A DNA stretch of 64,000 nucleotides. Source: Arcicella sp038230735. GTDB taxonomy: Bacteria > Bacteroidota > Bacteroidia > Cytophagales > Spirosomataceae. The DNA lies in contig JBBRMR010000003.1 in assembly GCA_038230735.1 (NCBI GenBank), positions 96,287-160,286 on the forward strand, in the 5' to 3' direction. The notes under the pieces were generated by a model, which ran no database searches, was not told where the DNA came from, and saw only the letters and a list, made by a program, of their open reading frames with translations. Below, piece after piece: positions 50,454-59,247 of the stretch (within the stretch, counting starts at the first letter, position 1; each line of letters begins with the position of its first letter). The position numbers were made by a program, and so were the translations under genes.

Positions 50454-53400
50454 ATGAAAATTTCTGAATTCTCCGTAAAAAATTATCAATTCACGCTGGT
50501 CGTGTTTTTGGGAATACTGTCTATCGGTATTTTCTCATTGTTCACCATGCCTCGTGGTGAAGACCCTGAGTTTTCTTCGCCCCAATTTGGTGTAACGGTC
50601 ATTTATCCAGGGGCTTCGCCCAAAGATATGGAGGAATTGGTGGCGGATGTTGTTGAGAAACGAGTCAATGACCTCAATGACATAAACCGTGTTCGTACCA
50701 GTATTTTTGACGGGGCGGCAATTTTCCAAATTGAGTACGATTTCAACACTGACCCCGAAGAAAAATATCAGGAAGTGGTGCGTGAAATGAACGCCGTCCG
50801 CAAGGATTTACCCGCTGATATTCTTGATATTCGCATTGAACGTTACCAACCCGATGGCGTAAATATCTACCAATATGCCTTGGTTTCTGAGAATTTGCCT
50901 TATTCCAAATTAGAAAAATACGCCGATGATTTAGAGAATCGTTTGGAGAAAGTCAAGGCTTTAAAAAACATCAAATCGTGGGGTTTTCCGAAGCGTAAAA
51001 TCTCGGTCGAATTGAATTTGGACAAATTAGCCCAAGACATAATCCCGCTTAATCGGGTGTTAGGGGCAATTCAGTCCGAAAATGTCAATATTCCAGGCGG
51101 TTCAATTAATCTTTCTACCAAAAAATTTAACGTCAAAACTTCGGGTAATTATAAGGATTTAGCGGAAATAAAAAATACGATTGTCTTCACTAATGGTACA
51201 AAAATCGTCTTTCTAAAAGACATTGCCGAAGTGAAATACGCCTACGAGGACGAAACCCACAAAACCCGTTTGAACGGACATCGAAGCGTATTCGTAACGG
51301 CTTGTCAGAAGTTTGGGCAGAATATCATCAAAGTAAAATCACAGACCGAACCCATCGTTGAGCAATTCAAAAAAACGCTCCCTCCCTCGGTCGATTTAAT
51401 CAAAGTCTTTGACCAAGCCGAGTCCGTCCAAAAGCGTTTGGCTCGTTTCGTTAAAGATTTTGGCATCGCTATCTTGTTGGTTCTCATTACTTTACTACCA
51501 TTGGGTTCACGAGCGAGTTTGGTCGTGATGATTTCCATTCCTCTTTCGCTTGCCATCGGACTTGCTCTTTTATACGCTTTGGGTTTTTCCATTAATCAAT
51601 TATCCATCGTTGGAATGATTGTGGCATTGGGGATTTTGGTAGATGATTCCATCGTAGTTGTGGAGAATATCGAGCGATTTATCCGCATGGGTTATCCCAA
51701 AAAACAAGCCGCCATTGATGCCACTAAACAAATCAGTTTGGCAGTAGTGGGTTGTACCGTCCTATTGATTTTTGCTTTTTTGCCCGTTGCCAATTTGCCC
51801 GAAGCCGCAGGTAGATTCATCCGCAGTTTGCCGATGGCGGTGAGCGTTACGGTGTTTGCTTCCATGTTCGTTGCCCTCACGATTGTCCCGTTTTTATCAA
51901 GTGTCCTTCTCAAAAATCATGAAAATCCAGAAGGTAATTTCTTGTTGAGAGGCATGAAAAAAATTATCTCTGCTACTTACGGACGATTGATGGATTGGTG
52001 CTTACGTCATCCTAAAACTACCATAACGGCAGGTTTAGGCGTATTTTTTGGCGTTATGTTACTGGCAAAATTATTTTTAGGCTTCTCACTTTTCCCAACT
52101 TCCGAAAAACCGATGTTCCTCGTGAACGTGAGCACGCCCGTGGGAACAAACCTACAAACAACGGATAAAGTGGTGGCTTTTGTGGAAACAGAATTGAAGA
52201 AAGTACCCGAAATCAAAAACATTGCTGCCAACATCGGAAGAGCCAATCCGAGAATTTATTACAACATCATCGGAGGTCCAGAATCTGAAAATTTTGGACA
52301 ACTTTTCGTGCTATTGGAAGATATGGAAACCCAAGAGAAGAAACTCATTATCAATGAACTCCGAACAAAATTTATGACTTTCCCCAACGCCAAAATTGAG
52401 GTAAAAGACTTTGAACAAGGTCCACCCTTGGAAGCACCGTTGGCATACAGAATTTTCGGCAATAACTTGGATAGTTTAAAAATAGTAGCAGGACAAATTG
52501 AAAAAATATTAGCCGACCAAACAGGGACAATTTATACCGAAAACCCTCTAAAAGTACAACCAACCGACTTTCGGGTAGTTATCAACAAAGAAAAAGCGGG
52601 GCTTGTGGGCGTAAATATTTCGGATATTGACCGCATTGTTCGCCTGGGAATAGCAGGTGTAAACATCGGAACTTTCCGAGAAGAAGGACAAACGGATGAT
52701 TACAATATCAACATTTCTATCCCACGAAGCAATATCAAACAAGATTTGAGTGTATTTTCTAATTTGTACGTCAATAATGTTTTGGGGACGGCAATTCCCT
52801 TGAAACAATTAGTAGAAATTAAGTTTGAAACATCGCCAACCCAAATCCGACATTATAATAAAGACCGTTTCGTTACGATTTCTTCTTTTTTAAAATTAGG
52901 TTTCAACACGGCGGAGATTAATAAAGAGGTTATCAAGAAGTTGGATGCCTTCAAATTCCCGAAAGGATTTTCGTACAAAGTGGCAGGAGAGGCAGAAAAT
53001 GTCGAGAAATCGTTTGGTGGCATAGGGGTAATTATTCTGATAACTGTCTTCGGAATGATTGCCATTTTGATTCTTGAATTTGGCGATTTCAAATCTACTT
53101 TAATTGTACTTTCAGTCATTCCGTTGGGCATTGTTGGGGCAATTTTGGGCTTGATGATTGCAGGAGAAACCCTCGGATTTACGTCCATTATCGGTTTTAT
53201 TGCCCTAATCGGTATCGAAATCAAAAACTCATTGCTCTTGGTGGACTTCACCAATCAACTCCGAGAGGAAGGTATGGAACTCGACCAAGCCATTCATCAA
53301 GCGGGAGAAATTCGATTCGTACCCATCCTTTTGACCTCATTTACGGCAATCGGTGGTTTGATTCCGTTAGTTATTGAATACTCAGATTTGTATTCGCCCT

Positions 53401-53513
53401 TAGCCATCGTGCTGATTGGCGGCATCACCAGTTCCACATTACTCGCCCGCTTGGTTACGCCCGTGATGTACAAATTATTACCCCCAAGAATCAAAGTTAG
53501 GGTTACTGTCTAA
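50454..53513 (+). CDS. RND superfamily efflux transporter (AcrB/MexB-like)
   Basis: A 1019-residue protein with twelve transmembrane helices in the 1+5+1+5 plan and two large periplasmic loops. Typical motifs: ENPEFSS-like start region (GEDPEFSSPQFGVTVIYPGA), SPKDMEELVADVVEKRVNDL, the helix 4 segment GILVDDSIVVVENIERFI with the proton-relay Asp pair (VDDS), LIGIEIKNSLLLVDFTNQLR and FVPILLTSFTAIGGLIPLVI. It expels toxic compounds or lipophilic molecules with proton energy. The final gene of the tolC-adaptor-pump transcript. Substrate unknown. Confidence 0.96.
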   Translation: MKISEFSVKNYQFTLVVFLGILSIGIFSLFTMPRGEDPEFSSPQFGVTVIYPGASPKDMEELVADVVEKRVNDLNDINRVRTSIFDGAAIFQIEYDFNTDPEEKYQEVVREMNAVRKDLPADILDIRIERYQPDGVNIYQYALVSENLPYSKLEKYADDLENRLEKVKALKNIKSWGFPKRKISVELNLDKLAQDIIPLNRVLGAIQSENVNIPGGSINLSTKKFNVKTSGNYKDLAEIKNTIVFTNGTKIVFLKDIAEVKYAYEDETHKTRLNGHRSVFVTACQKFGQNIIKVKSQTEPIVEQFKKTLPPSVDLIKVFDQAESVQKRLARFVKDFGIAILLVLITLLPLGSRASLVVMISIPLSLAIGLALLYALGFSINQLSIVGMIVALGILVDDSIVVVENIERFIRMGYPKKQAAIDATKQISLAVVGCTVLLIFAFLPVANLPEAAGRFIRSLPMAVSVTVFASMFVALTIVPFLSSVLLKNHENPEGNFLLRGMKKIISATYGRLMDWCLRHPKTTITAGLGVFFGVMLLAKLFLGFSLFPTSEKPMFLVNVSTPVGTNLQTTDKVVAFVETELKKVPEIKNIAANIGRANPRIYYNIIGGPESENFGQLFVLLEDMETQEKKLIINELRTKFMTFPNAKIEVKDFEQGPPLEAPLAYRIFGNNLDSLKIVAGQIEKILADQTGTIYTENPLKVQPTDFRVVINKEKAGLVGVNISDIDRIVRLGIAGVNIGTFREEGQTDDYNINISIPRSNIKQDLSVFSNLYVNNVLGTAIPLKQLVEIKFETSPTQIRHYNKDRFVTISSFLKLGFNTAEINKEVIKKLDAFKFPKGFSYKVAGEAENVEKSFGGIGVIILITVFGMIAILILEFGDFKSTLIVLSVIPLGIVGAILGLMIAGETLGFTSIIGFIALIGIEIKNSLLLVDFTNQLREEGMELDQAIHQAGEIRFVPILLTSFTAIGGLIPLVIEYSDLYSPLAIVLIGGITSSTLLARLVTPVMYKLLPPRIKVRVTV

Positions 53514-53669
53514 TCTTAGAAAAGTTAAAATTTCTTAAATCAGAAAATATCTTGACAAAGATTTGGTAATATTGAAACAGTGATAAAATAGCTTTTTAAT
53601 AGCACTAAATTGATAATAAAGTCGTTTAAAAGAAACATTATTATTCCACAAGTTAAAACTCTCAATATC

Positions 53670-53921
53670 ATGACATTTAGCACCAGTACACTGACACAGT
53701 TTTTATCACGGAATTTTTATATAAATCCCCGTTTGATAAATCCCACCAAACGCTTTTATGCGGACTTAGGAATGAACTCGTTGGAGTTTTTAGAAATGGT
53801 AGTTTACTTAGAAAATACGTATGGAATTACTTTACCCGACAACGAAATAGATAAAGTTCAGACAATTAGACAACTATCTGAACTGATGGATGCCAATTTG
53901 AACGTAATAGCAGAAGCATAA
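53670..53921 (+). CDS. Acyl carrier protein-like protein
   Basis: An 83-residue protein from the ATG at 53670. The PP-binding four-helix core has the phosphopantetheine Ser in DLGMNSLEFLEMVVYLENTY (usual D-S-L replaced by N-S-L), and ITLPDNEIDKVQTIRQLSEL follows. A TTG at 53610 would add 20 residues lacking a role. It is not next to fatty-acid synthase genes, so it probably serves a dedicated acyl or lipid pathway, or none that is visible here (inference). Confidence 0.85.
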   Translation: MTFSTSTLTQFLSRNFYINPRLINPTKRFYADLGMNSLEFLEMVVYLENTYGITLPDNEIDKVQTIRQLSELMDANLNVIAEA

Positions 53922-53952
53922 AATCAAAATTTTTTGTGGATATGATTAGTAT

Positions 53953-53982
53953 GGGTTTAGGCGAATGTCTAAACCCTTTTTT
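53953..53982. terminator. Intrinsic terminator between converging genes
   Basis: GGGTTTAG / CTAAACCC stem with an 8-nt loop followed by TTTTTT, 32 bp after the acyl-carrier-like gene. Confidence 0.8.
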
Positions 53983-53989
53983 GTAGAAT

Positions 53990-54517
53990 TTAAAATTTAT
54001 CCACTGACTTTGAACTCAAATAAGCTGCCCCAATCAAAGTTGCCATCAAGAGAATTCCTGAAACTTCAAAGGGTAATACAAAGTCCGTCATTAGATTTAT
54101 CCCGATGGTTTTGGTAGTGGCAGAAGGTTCGGCAAGGTCAAATAATTGCGATTGAATATTGGTAAAATTGGCTCTGGCAAAGGTGTAAAAAAGACCAGTA
54201 AAAGTAATAATTGCAATCCCAAAACCCAAAAGCTGATTCGCATTTCCACTCAAAATATCGTTTTTAACATTCTCTTTATTTCCCTTCTGATTGGTGAGCA
54301 TTACCCCAAAAATCAGAATAACCAAAATCCCTCCCACGTACACAAGTATTTGGGTAATAGCCAAGAAATCTGCCCCCGCCAAAACGTACAAACCTGCCAT
54401 GCCCAAAAAAGTCAAAAGTAAGCTGAATGCGGCGTAAAGGACATTTTTTGACCACAGAACTACACTCGCTGAAAGAATAGTAAGGAGAATGAAAGCTATG
54501 AAAATGAATTGGAGCAA
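53990..54517 (-). CDS. nuoJ: NADH-quinone oxidoreductase subunit J
   Basis: A 175-residue membrane protein with five hydrophobic helices and the NuoJ signature in helices 2-3 (ALLTFLGMAGLYVLAGADFL, AITQILVYVGGILVLIIF-like with VGGILVILIFGVMLTNQKG). It is a proton-path subunit of respiratory complex I. It directly follows nuoI (6 bp between stop and start). No other nuo gene lies beside them, so complex I genes are split in this genome. Confidence 0.93.
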   Translation of the reverse strand: MLQFIFIAFILLTILSASVVLWSKNVLYAAFSLLLTFLGMAGLYVLAGADFLAITQILVYVGGILVILIFGVMLTNQKGNKENVKNDILSGNANQLLGFGIAIITFTGLFYTFARANFTNIQSQLFDLAEPSATTKTIGINLMTDFVLPFEVSGILLMATLIGAAYLSSKSVDKF

Positions 54518-54523
54518 GGGTAG

Positions 54524-55549
54524 TTATTGGTTATCGGGTTTCTTAAATTTAGGTTTAAAAACTGGCTTCGGTTTTGGCGTTTCCTCTACCTTTACTTCTT
54601 CTATTTTTTTCTCAATAATTGGACTTTCAACTTTTTTGAAAGAAGGTTTAAAAACTGACTTAGGTTTTGGTGTTCCTTCTACTTTAACGTCCTCAACAAC
54701 AGGACTTTCCGTCTCTACTTTTTTAAACGAAGGTCTAAAAGCGGGTTTTGGTTTTGGCGTTTCCTCAGCCTTAATTTCCTCAGCCACAGGGCTTTCCGTT
54801 ACTACTTTCTTAAACGAAGGTCTAAAAGCGGGTTTTGGTTTTGGCATTTCCTCAGCCTTAATTTCCTCAGCCACAAGACTTTCTGTTTCTACTTTCTTAA
54901 ACGAAGGTCTAAAAGTGGGCTTGGGTTTGGGCGTTTCTTCTTCACTGATAACTGCTGACTGTTTACTGATAACTGACTTCGTTACCTCTTTCTCCGCCAT
55001 AAATTGTGTATAAAGATCTCTTTTCTCCTGTGATTGTTCGGGTGTGAGGTTTCCAAATTCAAAATTATGGGTGGTAATATCGAAAGTTGAGAAGTCGTAT
55101 TCTTTGCTCATCGTCAAACATTCCGTTGGGCAAACGGTGGTGCAGAGTCCGCAGAAGCAACATTTTGCCATGTCAATATCAAACCTGGCGGCGTACAAAC
55201 GAATGGCAGAACCGTCAGAAGCGTATCCTGCAATGCCCGTGGCTTTGATGGGTTCAATCTCAATGCAATCAACGGGGCAAATTTTGGCACATTTATCACA
55301 GACAATACAATCATCCATTTCGTTGTGCAATTGATAACGACCAATGTCAGGCACGGGTAACTGTTCGTGCGGATATTGCAGCGTTACGATGCCCGTTTGT
55401 TGTTTGAAATAGTCAGGATTATCCACAAAAATAGGCTTGCGACTCTGCCTTGCTTCTTTGAGGTGTTTCCACGACAACGAAAGACCTTTCAACGAAGACC
55501 GAATACCCTCTTTGATATTTCCAAAATATGTATTGTTTGCTCCTTTCAT
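54524..55549 (-). CDS. nuoI: NuoI-like 8Fe ferredoxin subunit with a five-fold repeat tail
   Basis: A 341-residue protein. Residues 1-165 are NuoI: two CxxCxxCxxxCP clusters, C81/C84/C87/C91 in CIVCDKCAKICP and C130/C133/C136/C140 in CCFCGLCTTVCP, which carry N6a and N6b. Residues 166-341 are an added tail. A lysine/serine stretch (KSVISKQSAVIS) is encoded by a period-7 DNA array and is followed by five repeats of about 29 residues (core TPKPKPxFRPSFKK; repeats begin near 204, 233, 262, 291 and 322). A normal NuoI is about 160-180 residues. The tail is acidic/basic patterned, probably disordered and exposed to the cytoplasm. A heptamer array lies 5 bp upstream of its start codon. Confidence 0.9.
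   Translation of the reverse strand: MKGANNTYFGNIKEGIRSSLKGLSLSWKHLKEARQSRKPIFVDNPDYFKQQTGIVTLQYPHEQLPVPDIGRYQLHNEMDDCIVCDKCAKICPVDCIEIEPIKATGIAGYASDGSAIRLYAARFDIDMAKCCFCGLCTTVCPTECLTMSKEYDFSTFDITTHNFEFGNLTPEQSQEKRDLYTQFMAEKEVTKSVISKQSAVISEEETPKPKPTFRPSFKKVETESLVAEEIKAEEMPKPKPAFRPSFKKVVTESPVAEEIKAEETPKPKPAFRPSFKKVETESPVVEDVKVEGTPKPKSVFKPSFKKVESPIIEKKIEEVKVEETPKPKPVFKPKFKKPDNQ
54944..54978. repeat. Period-7 direct array inside nuoI
   Basis: Five gap-free units, ACTGATA, ACTGCTG, ACTGTTT, ACTGATA and ACTGACT, share ACTG as their first four bases. On the coding strand they read CAGTNNN and encode residues about 191-202 at the start of the repeat tail. Confidence 0.85.
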
Positions 55550-55554
55550 TTTAC

Positions 55555-55604
55555 GGTGAAGGGTAAAAGGTCAAGGGTAAAAGTTCGGACGTTTACCTTT
55601 GACC
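55555..55604. repeat. Heptamer array (GGTNAAR type) abutting the nuoI start
   Basis: Forward units 55555-55582: GGTGAAG, GGTAAAA, GGTCAAG, GGTAAAA. A reverse block follows (TTTACCTTTGACC at 55592-55604), which pairs with GGTCAAGGGTAAA. The first unit starts 6 bp from the nuoI ATG, so the hairpin lies in its leader. The remaining gap, 55605-55991, is AT-rich and contains no gene that I can see. Confidence 0.75.
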
Positions 55605-55991
55605 GTGTAAAGTTACGTTCACATTTTTAACAAATGAAAGATGGGAATAAGTTTCTGTAAAAAACAAAAAGCCATTTCACTTTGGTTGCGAGGAAGATTT
55701 TGTTATTCACCAAAAATCAGCCAGTCTTAACATAAAAATAATAATTTTGGTGTTTCAGAATGTTTTTGTGATATTCTTTACGGATTCTTTTTTTATCTAT
55801 ATTTTTGAAAATTTTTCCAGTAAATTAATTCTATCACTACTATTAGAATTGCCAGATTGGAGGCTATTCACATGTAATCTTGGCGAACATATTGAATTTA
55901 TTATGTGGTTTTAATGACGCATTATAGATTGATGCTTATTAAAATTGAGAGATATTTCTTCTCGGAATTATCTACTTAAATCTTTCCCGTA

Positions 55992-56903
55992 CTACATAAA
56001 CCATTCCCCTTTTGAAACTGTCTGTACCTTCCCACCAATTCTGATACTAAATTCGGTTTCAGAAATTTTGTGTCCATCGTGGTATAAAATGGAGGGTCTT
56101 GGTATTTCGTAGCCTTGTTCTACACTGATTTTCACGGAACCCGTTCCCATAAAATTCGTTTTTAATAAATATCCCAACAAACAACCATTGGCACTTCCCG
56201 TAGCTGAATCTTCGTTTAATTTTCCATCTTCAATCAAAAACATCCTTGCATTTAGTTGATTTTCAGGCGAATAGGTGTCTTTCGTAAATACAAAAAAGTT
56301 CATCGACTTCCCCGTTGGATTATTGGTTTTGTAGAGATTGTGTTTCAATAAAAACCCCATCATCTTATCCGCATGGGGTTTCATCGTTTGAATAGCCGAT
56401 AGATTTTTTACAGGAATAATCAAAAATGCCAAGCCCGTAGAAACATCCAAAATCGGAAACTCAGGCATCATATCTTCCAAAGAAATTCCTAATAAATCCG
56501 CCAACTCATCAAGAGGATAATTTTTGCCAAAAATCGGATTAATTTGTTGCATCCAAAGTTTATTGCCTACAAAATCAACGGGTATTTTGCCCACACCCAA
56601 ATTCAAAACTACTTGACTGACAGGCTGTTTAACAATTTGTTCACGGATAATAAAGGCAGTTCCCAAAGTTGGATGTCCCGCAAAAGGAATCTCTTGTTCA
56701 GTCGTAAAAATACGGACATCGTAGCCTTCTTCGGGCGTTGAGGTTTTGGTATTAATGAAAGTGGTTTCGGCGAAATTTATTTCTTTCGCCATCGCCTGCA
56801 TCGTTTCGGTAGCAATTGAACCATCGTGTTCAAAAACTGCCAATTGATTGCCTTGATATTTTTGTTCGGCGAAAACGTCAACTATGTGGAAGGGGATATT
56901 CAT
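55992..56903 (-). CDS. PhzF family isomerase-like protein
   Basis: A 303-residue two-domain protein of the PhzF/diaminopimelate-epimerase-like fold. Motifs: FHIVDVFAEQKYQGNQLAVF (start), ETTFINTKTSTPEEGYDVRI, FTTEQEIPFAGHPTLGTAF (conserved GHPTLGTA) and EDSATGSANGCLLGYLL (the second active-site loop, GSANG). PhzF-like enzymes catalyse isomerisation of diverse acids; the substrate here is unknown. It is 21 bp downstream of the AAA ATPase gene on the same strand. Confidence 0.93.
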   Translation of the reverse strand: MNIPFHIVDVFAEQKYQGNQLAVFEHDGSIATETMQAMAKEINFAETTFINTKTSTPEEGYDVRIFTTEQEIPFAGHPTLGTAFIIREQIVKQPVSQVVLNLGVGKIPVDFVGNKLWMQQINPIFGKNYPLDELADLLGISLEDMMPEFPILDVSTGLAFLIIPVKNLSAIQTMKPHADKMMGFLLKHNLYKTNNPTGKSMNFFVFTKDTYSPENQLNARMFLIEDGKLNEDSATGSANGCLLGYLLKTNFMGTGSVKISVEQGYEIPRPSILYHDGHKISETEFSIRIGGKVQTVSKGEWFM

Positions 56904-56924
56904 GGGGATTTTATGTGTTTAATT

Positions 56925-58358
56925 TTATGCCTCAAAAAGCGAATCCATCGTAATTACTTGGTCAATTTGTTGAAGACTATAATCGTTTGCGACCACACCG
57001 TAAGTGGTGATAATGGTATTGAAAATATACTGTTTATTTTGGGTATGATAATTAAAAATTGTTCGTTTATTCCTCAAATTTTCTGCCATTTTTTTATCAA
57101 TAATCAATTTTTCCGACAAAAATTTTATCTCACACAAATGAATGGTATTATCGGCTCTTTCAATCAATAAATCTATTTGAGTACCATCTAATCCATCTTT
57201 TGGTTTTGCATAAAATGATGATATTGAGGTGCTTATGCCCGAAATTCCTAATGCTTTTTTGATTGATAAGATATGAGTCATACAAACATTTTCAAAGGTA
57301 TAACCAGCCCAAGATTTAAAACTTTGCGATTGGCTCGTTGCCATAAAATCGGGCGTTTTATTTCCTTTGTTCGGTAAGATAAAAGCAAAATAAAAAAGGC
57401 AGTACATATCCGTCAGTCGGTAGAGCGTATCTTTCTTTTGTTTGCCAAAAGGTTTGTAAAAATCTATAAAATCAGACTGTACCAGTTCATCAAGATATTT
57501 GGTAAAAGTGCCTCCATTGGGCAGTTTGGTTTCGGCTAAAAGTTCCTCACGGGTTAGTCCTTTCCTCTTTTTTGCCAAAGCCTGAATGATAGACGAATGA
57601 ATTTGGTAATGCAGAAAAAGACTCGGTAATAAACGATTATATTCATCGTATAAAAAACCCGAAGATTTCAGACAAAGTTCGTTGAGATTCTCAATCACCG
57701 ACTTACTTTTGTCTATCAATTCCAAATAAAGCGGTATTCCACCGATTGCCATATACAATTGCAAAATCTGATATTCGGGATAATTAATACCCTTAAATTG
57801 CAGAAACTGACGAGTTTCGGCAAGGCTAAAAGGTTTAATGCTAATCAATCGAGTAATGCGATTGTGCAAACCTCCTTTATGATTGATAATTTTCTGATTC
57901 ATCCACGAAGCCGACGACCCACAAATCACCACCACAATATTTTGTTTAGAAGCCCAAGCGTTCCAAAAATAATCAAAGGCAGGAATAAAATCACTTTTGC
58001 TACCCGCCAACCACGGAAGTTCATCAAAAAACAATACTTTTTTAAAATCTGTATTGAATGATTCTATCCGCTTTTGTAGAAATGAAAAAGCTTCCAACCA
58101 TGTCTTGGGGATTTTTTCTATTAATTCATCCGTTTTACCAACATTCAAGACATTCACAAAATTCATAATCTGAGCCTCTTTACTGATGTTTTGGACACCC
58201 GTAAACTCAAAAATTGTGTTTTCTTTTAGGTAATTTCCAATCAAAAAAGTCTTGCCAACTCGCCTCCGCCCAACCACCGCCACCAATTCACTTTTCGAGG
58301 ATTCAATGGCTTTTTTTAACTCGTTTTGCTCAAAAACTCTTCCAATAATCGCTTCCAT
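56925..58358 (-). CDS. AAA ATPase with DUF234 C-terminal domain
   Basis: A 477-residue protein. The STAND/AAA-like N-terminal ATPase has Walker A VVGRRRVGKTFLIG, Walker B VLFFDELPWLAG and VVVICGSSASWMNQKIINHK. A winged-helix segment is at about 265-315. The C-terminal DUF234 has the PD-(D/E)XK-like TQIDLLIERADNTIHLCEIK. Such proteins are common in archaea and Bacteroidota, without an established function; a mobile or defence role has been suggested. Its neighbourhood (Uma2, BrxL fragment) agrees with an accessory region. Confidence 0.9.
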   Translation of the reverse strand: MEAIIGRVFEQNELKKAIESSKSELVAVVGRRRVGKTFLIGNYLKENTIFEFTGVQNISKEAQIMNFVNVLNVGKTDELIEKIPKTWLEAFSFLQKRIESFNTDFKKVLFFDELPWLAGSKSDFIPAFDYFWNAWASKQNIVVVICGSSASWMNQKIINHKGGLHNRITRLISIKPFSLAETRQFLQFKGINYPEYQILQLYMAIGGIPLYLELIDKSKSVIENLNELCLKSSGFLYDEYNRLLPSLFLHYQIHSSIIQALAKKRKGLTREELLAETKLPNGGTFTKYLDELVQSDFIDFYKPFGKQKKDTLYRLTDMYCLFYFAFILPNKGNKTPDFMATSQSQSFKSWAGYTFENVCMTHILSIKKALGISGISTSISSFYAKPKDGLDGTQIDLLIERADNTIHLCEIKFLSEKLIIDKKMAENLRNKRTIFNYHTQNKQYIFNTIITTYGVVANDYSLQQIDQVITMDSLFEA

Positions 58359-58393
58359 ATTTTTGTTTTTCGTAAAATTCTAAAACAAAAATA

Positions 58394-58482
58394 GCTGAAT
58401 GTGTATAAAAATATATACATTCAGCCATAAATAAAATTAAAATCAGCTAAATGTATTTTTTTATCATACATTTAGCTGATTT
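58394..58482. repeat. Pair of related hairpins (GCTRAATGTAT)
   Basis: Hairpin a, 58394-58425: GCTGAATGTGTAT / ATATACATTCAGC around AAAAAT. Hairpin b, 58440-58482: AAATCAGCTAAATGTA / TACATTTAGCTGATTT around TTTTTTTATCA. The stems share GCTRAATGTAT and differ by paired changes (G-C to A-T). They separate the Uma2 gene (transcribed towards them) from the ATPase promoter. Confidence 0.8.
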
Positions 58483-58492
58483 TGGGGCGATT

Positions 58493-59041
58493 CTATGACA
58501 ATAATTCCGATACAACTATCTCAAAATCAGGCAAAACGGGACTTGCCGAGCAAACATCATCTTCAAGGCAAACTTTTACATCCCTACGAGGAGTATAAAC
58601 ATAAACCATTTTGAGGTCGGGGAAAATATGCCAAATTACTTTCACGCCTGCCTTGAAATATTCCGTTACTTTTTCTTCAACTTTATTGATATTATCGCTT
58701 TCAGAAAGAATTTCAATCACAAATTCTGAAATTACATCTACGCCATTTTTAGTTTCTGCAAATTGCTCTTTGGTCAAATAAGAAATATCGGGTCTCCGCA
58801 TTTGAATGCCCGAAAGTTGAACATCATATTCGGAAACTAATGTTGCGGTTTGTTTATAACCTTTGTCAATAAATCCATCAAGAAGATAGTCGTAAATGTA
58901 AACTTGTTTTCTGTTCATGCCTATAAAACGTATTAATTCACCATCATTCCACTCATATTTATAGCCATCTTCAGGCTCCCAAAGCATAAACTCCGCTAAG
59001 GTTTTGGGATAATAAGTCTGTATTTGCTTTTCTATGACCAT
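58493..59041 (-). CDS. Uma2 family (DUF820) PD-(D/E)XK endonuclease-like protein
   Basis: A 182-residue protein of the Uma2/DUF820 family: YPKTLAEFMLWEPEDGYKYE, WNDGELIRFIGMNR, RRPDISYLTKEQFA (Asp of the core), VDVISEFVIEILSESDN (family motif E-x-L-S), and VTEYFKAGVKVIWHIFPDLK. The family has a restriction-endonuclease-like core and often appears in large numbers in cyanobacteria and Bacteroidota; its biological role is unclear. Confidence 0.92.
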   Translation of the reverse strand: MVIEKQIQTYYPKTLAEFMLWEPEDGYKYEWNDGELIRFIGMNRKQVYIYDYLLDGFIDKGYKQTATLVSEYDVQLSGIQMRRPDISYLTKEQFAETKNGVDVISEFVIEILSESDNINKVEEKVTEYFKAGVKVIWHIFPDLKMVYVYTPRRDVKVCLEDDVCSASPVLPDFEIVVSELLS

Positions 59042-59247
59042 GGTTTTATGATTTTAAATCAAATATTTTAGAAATGTTTAATTTAAATTTATGCTTTTAT
59101 TTGGCTGTGTTTACCAGTAAGAAATGCCATTTACTGCTTGGAGTTTACCTATCTGTAGAATAAATATCTTTCTTCTGTAAAACAATTACGTCTTGAATAC
59201 TATCCCAACCACGCTCATAATGTCCAACGATTTGCAAAGTCGATATT

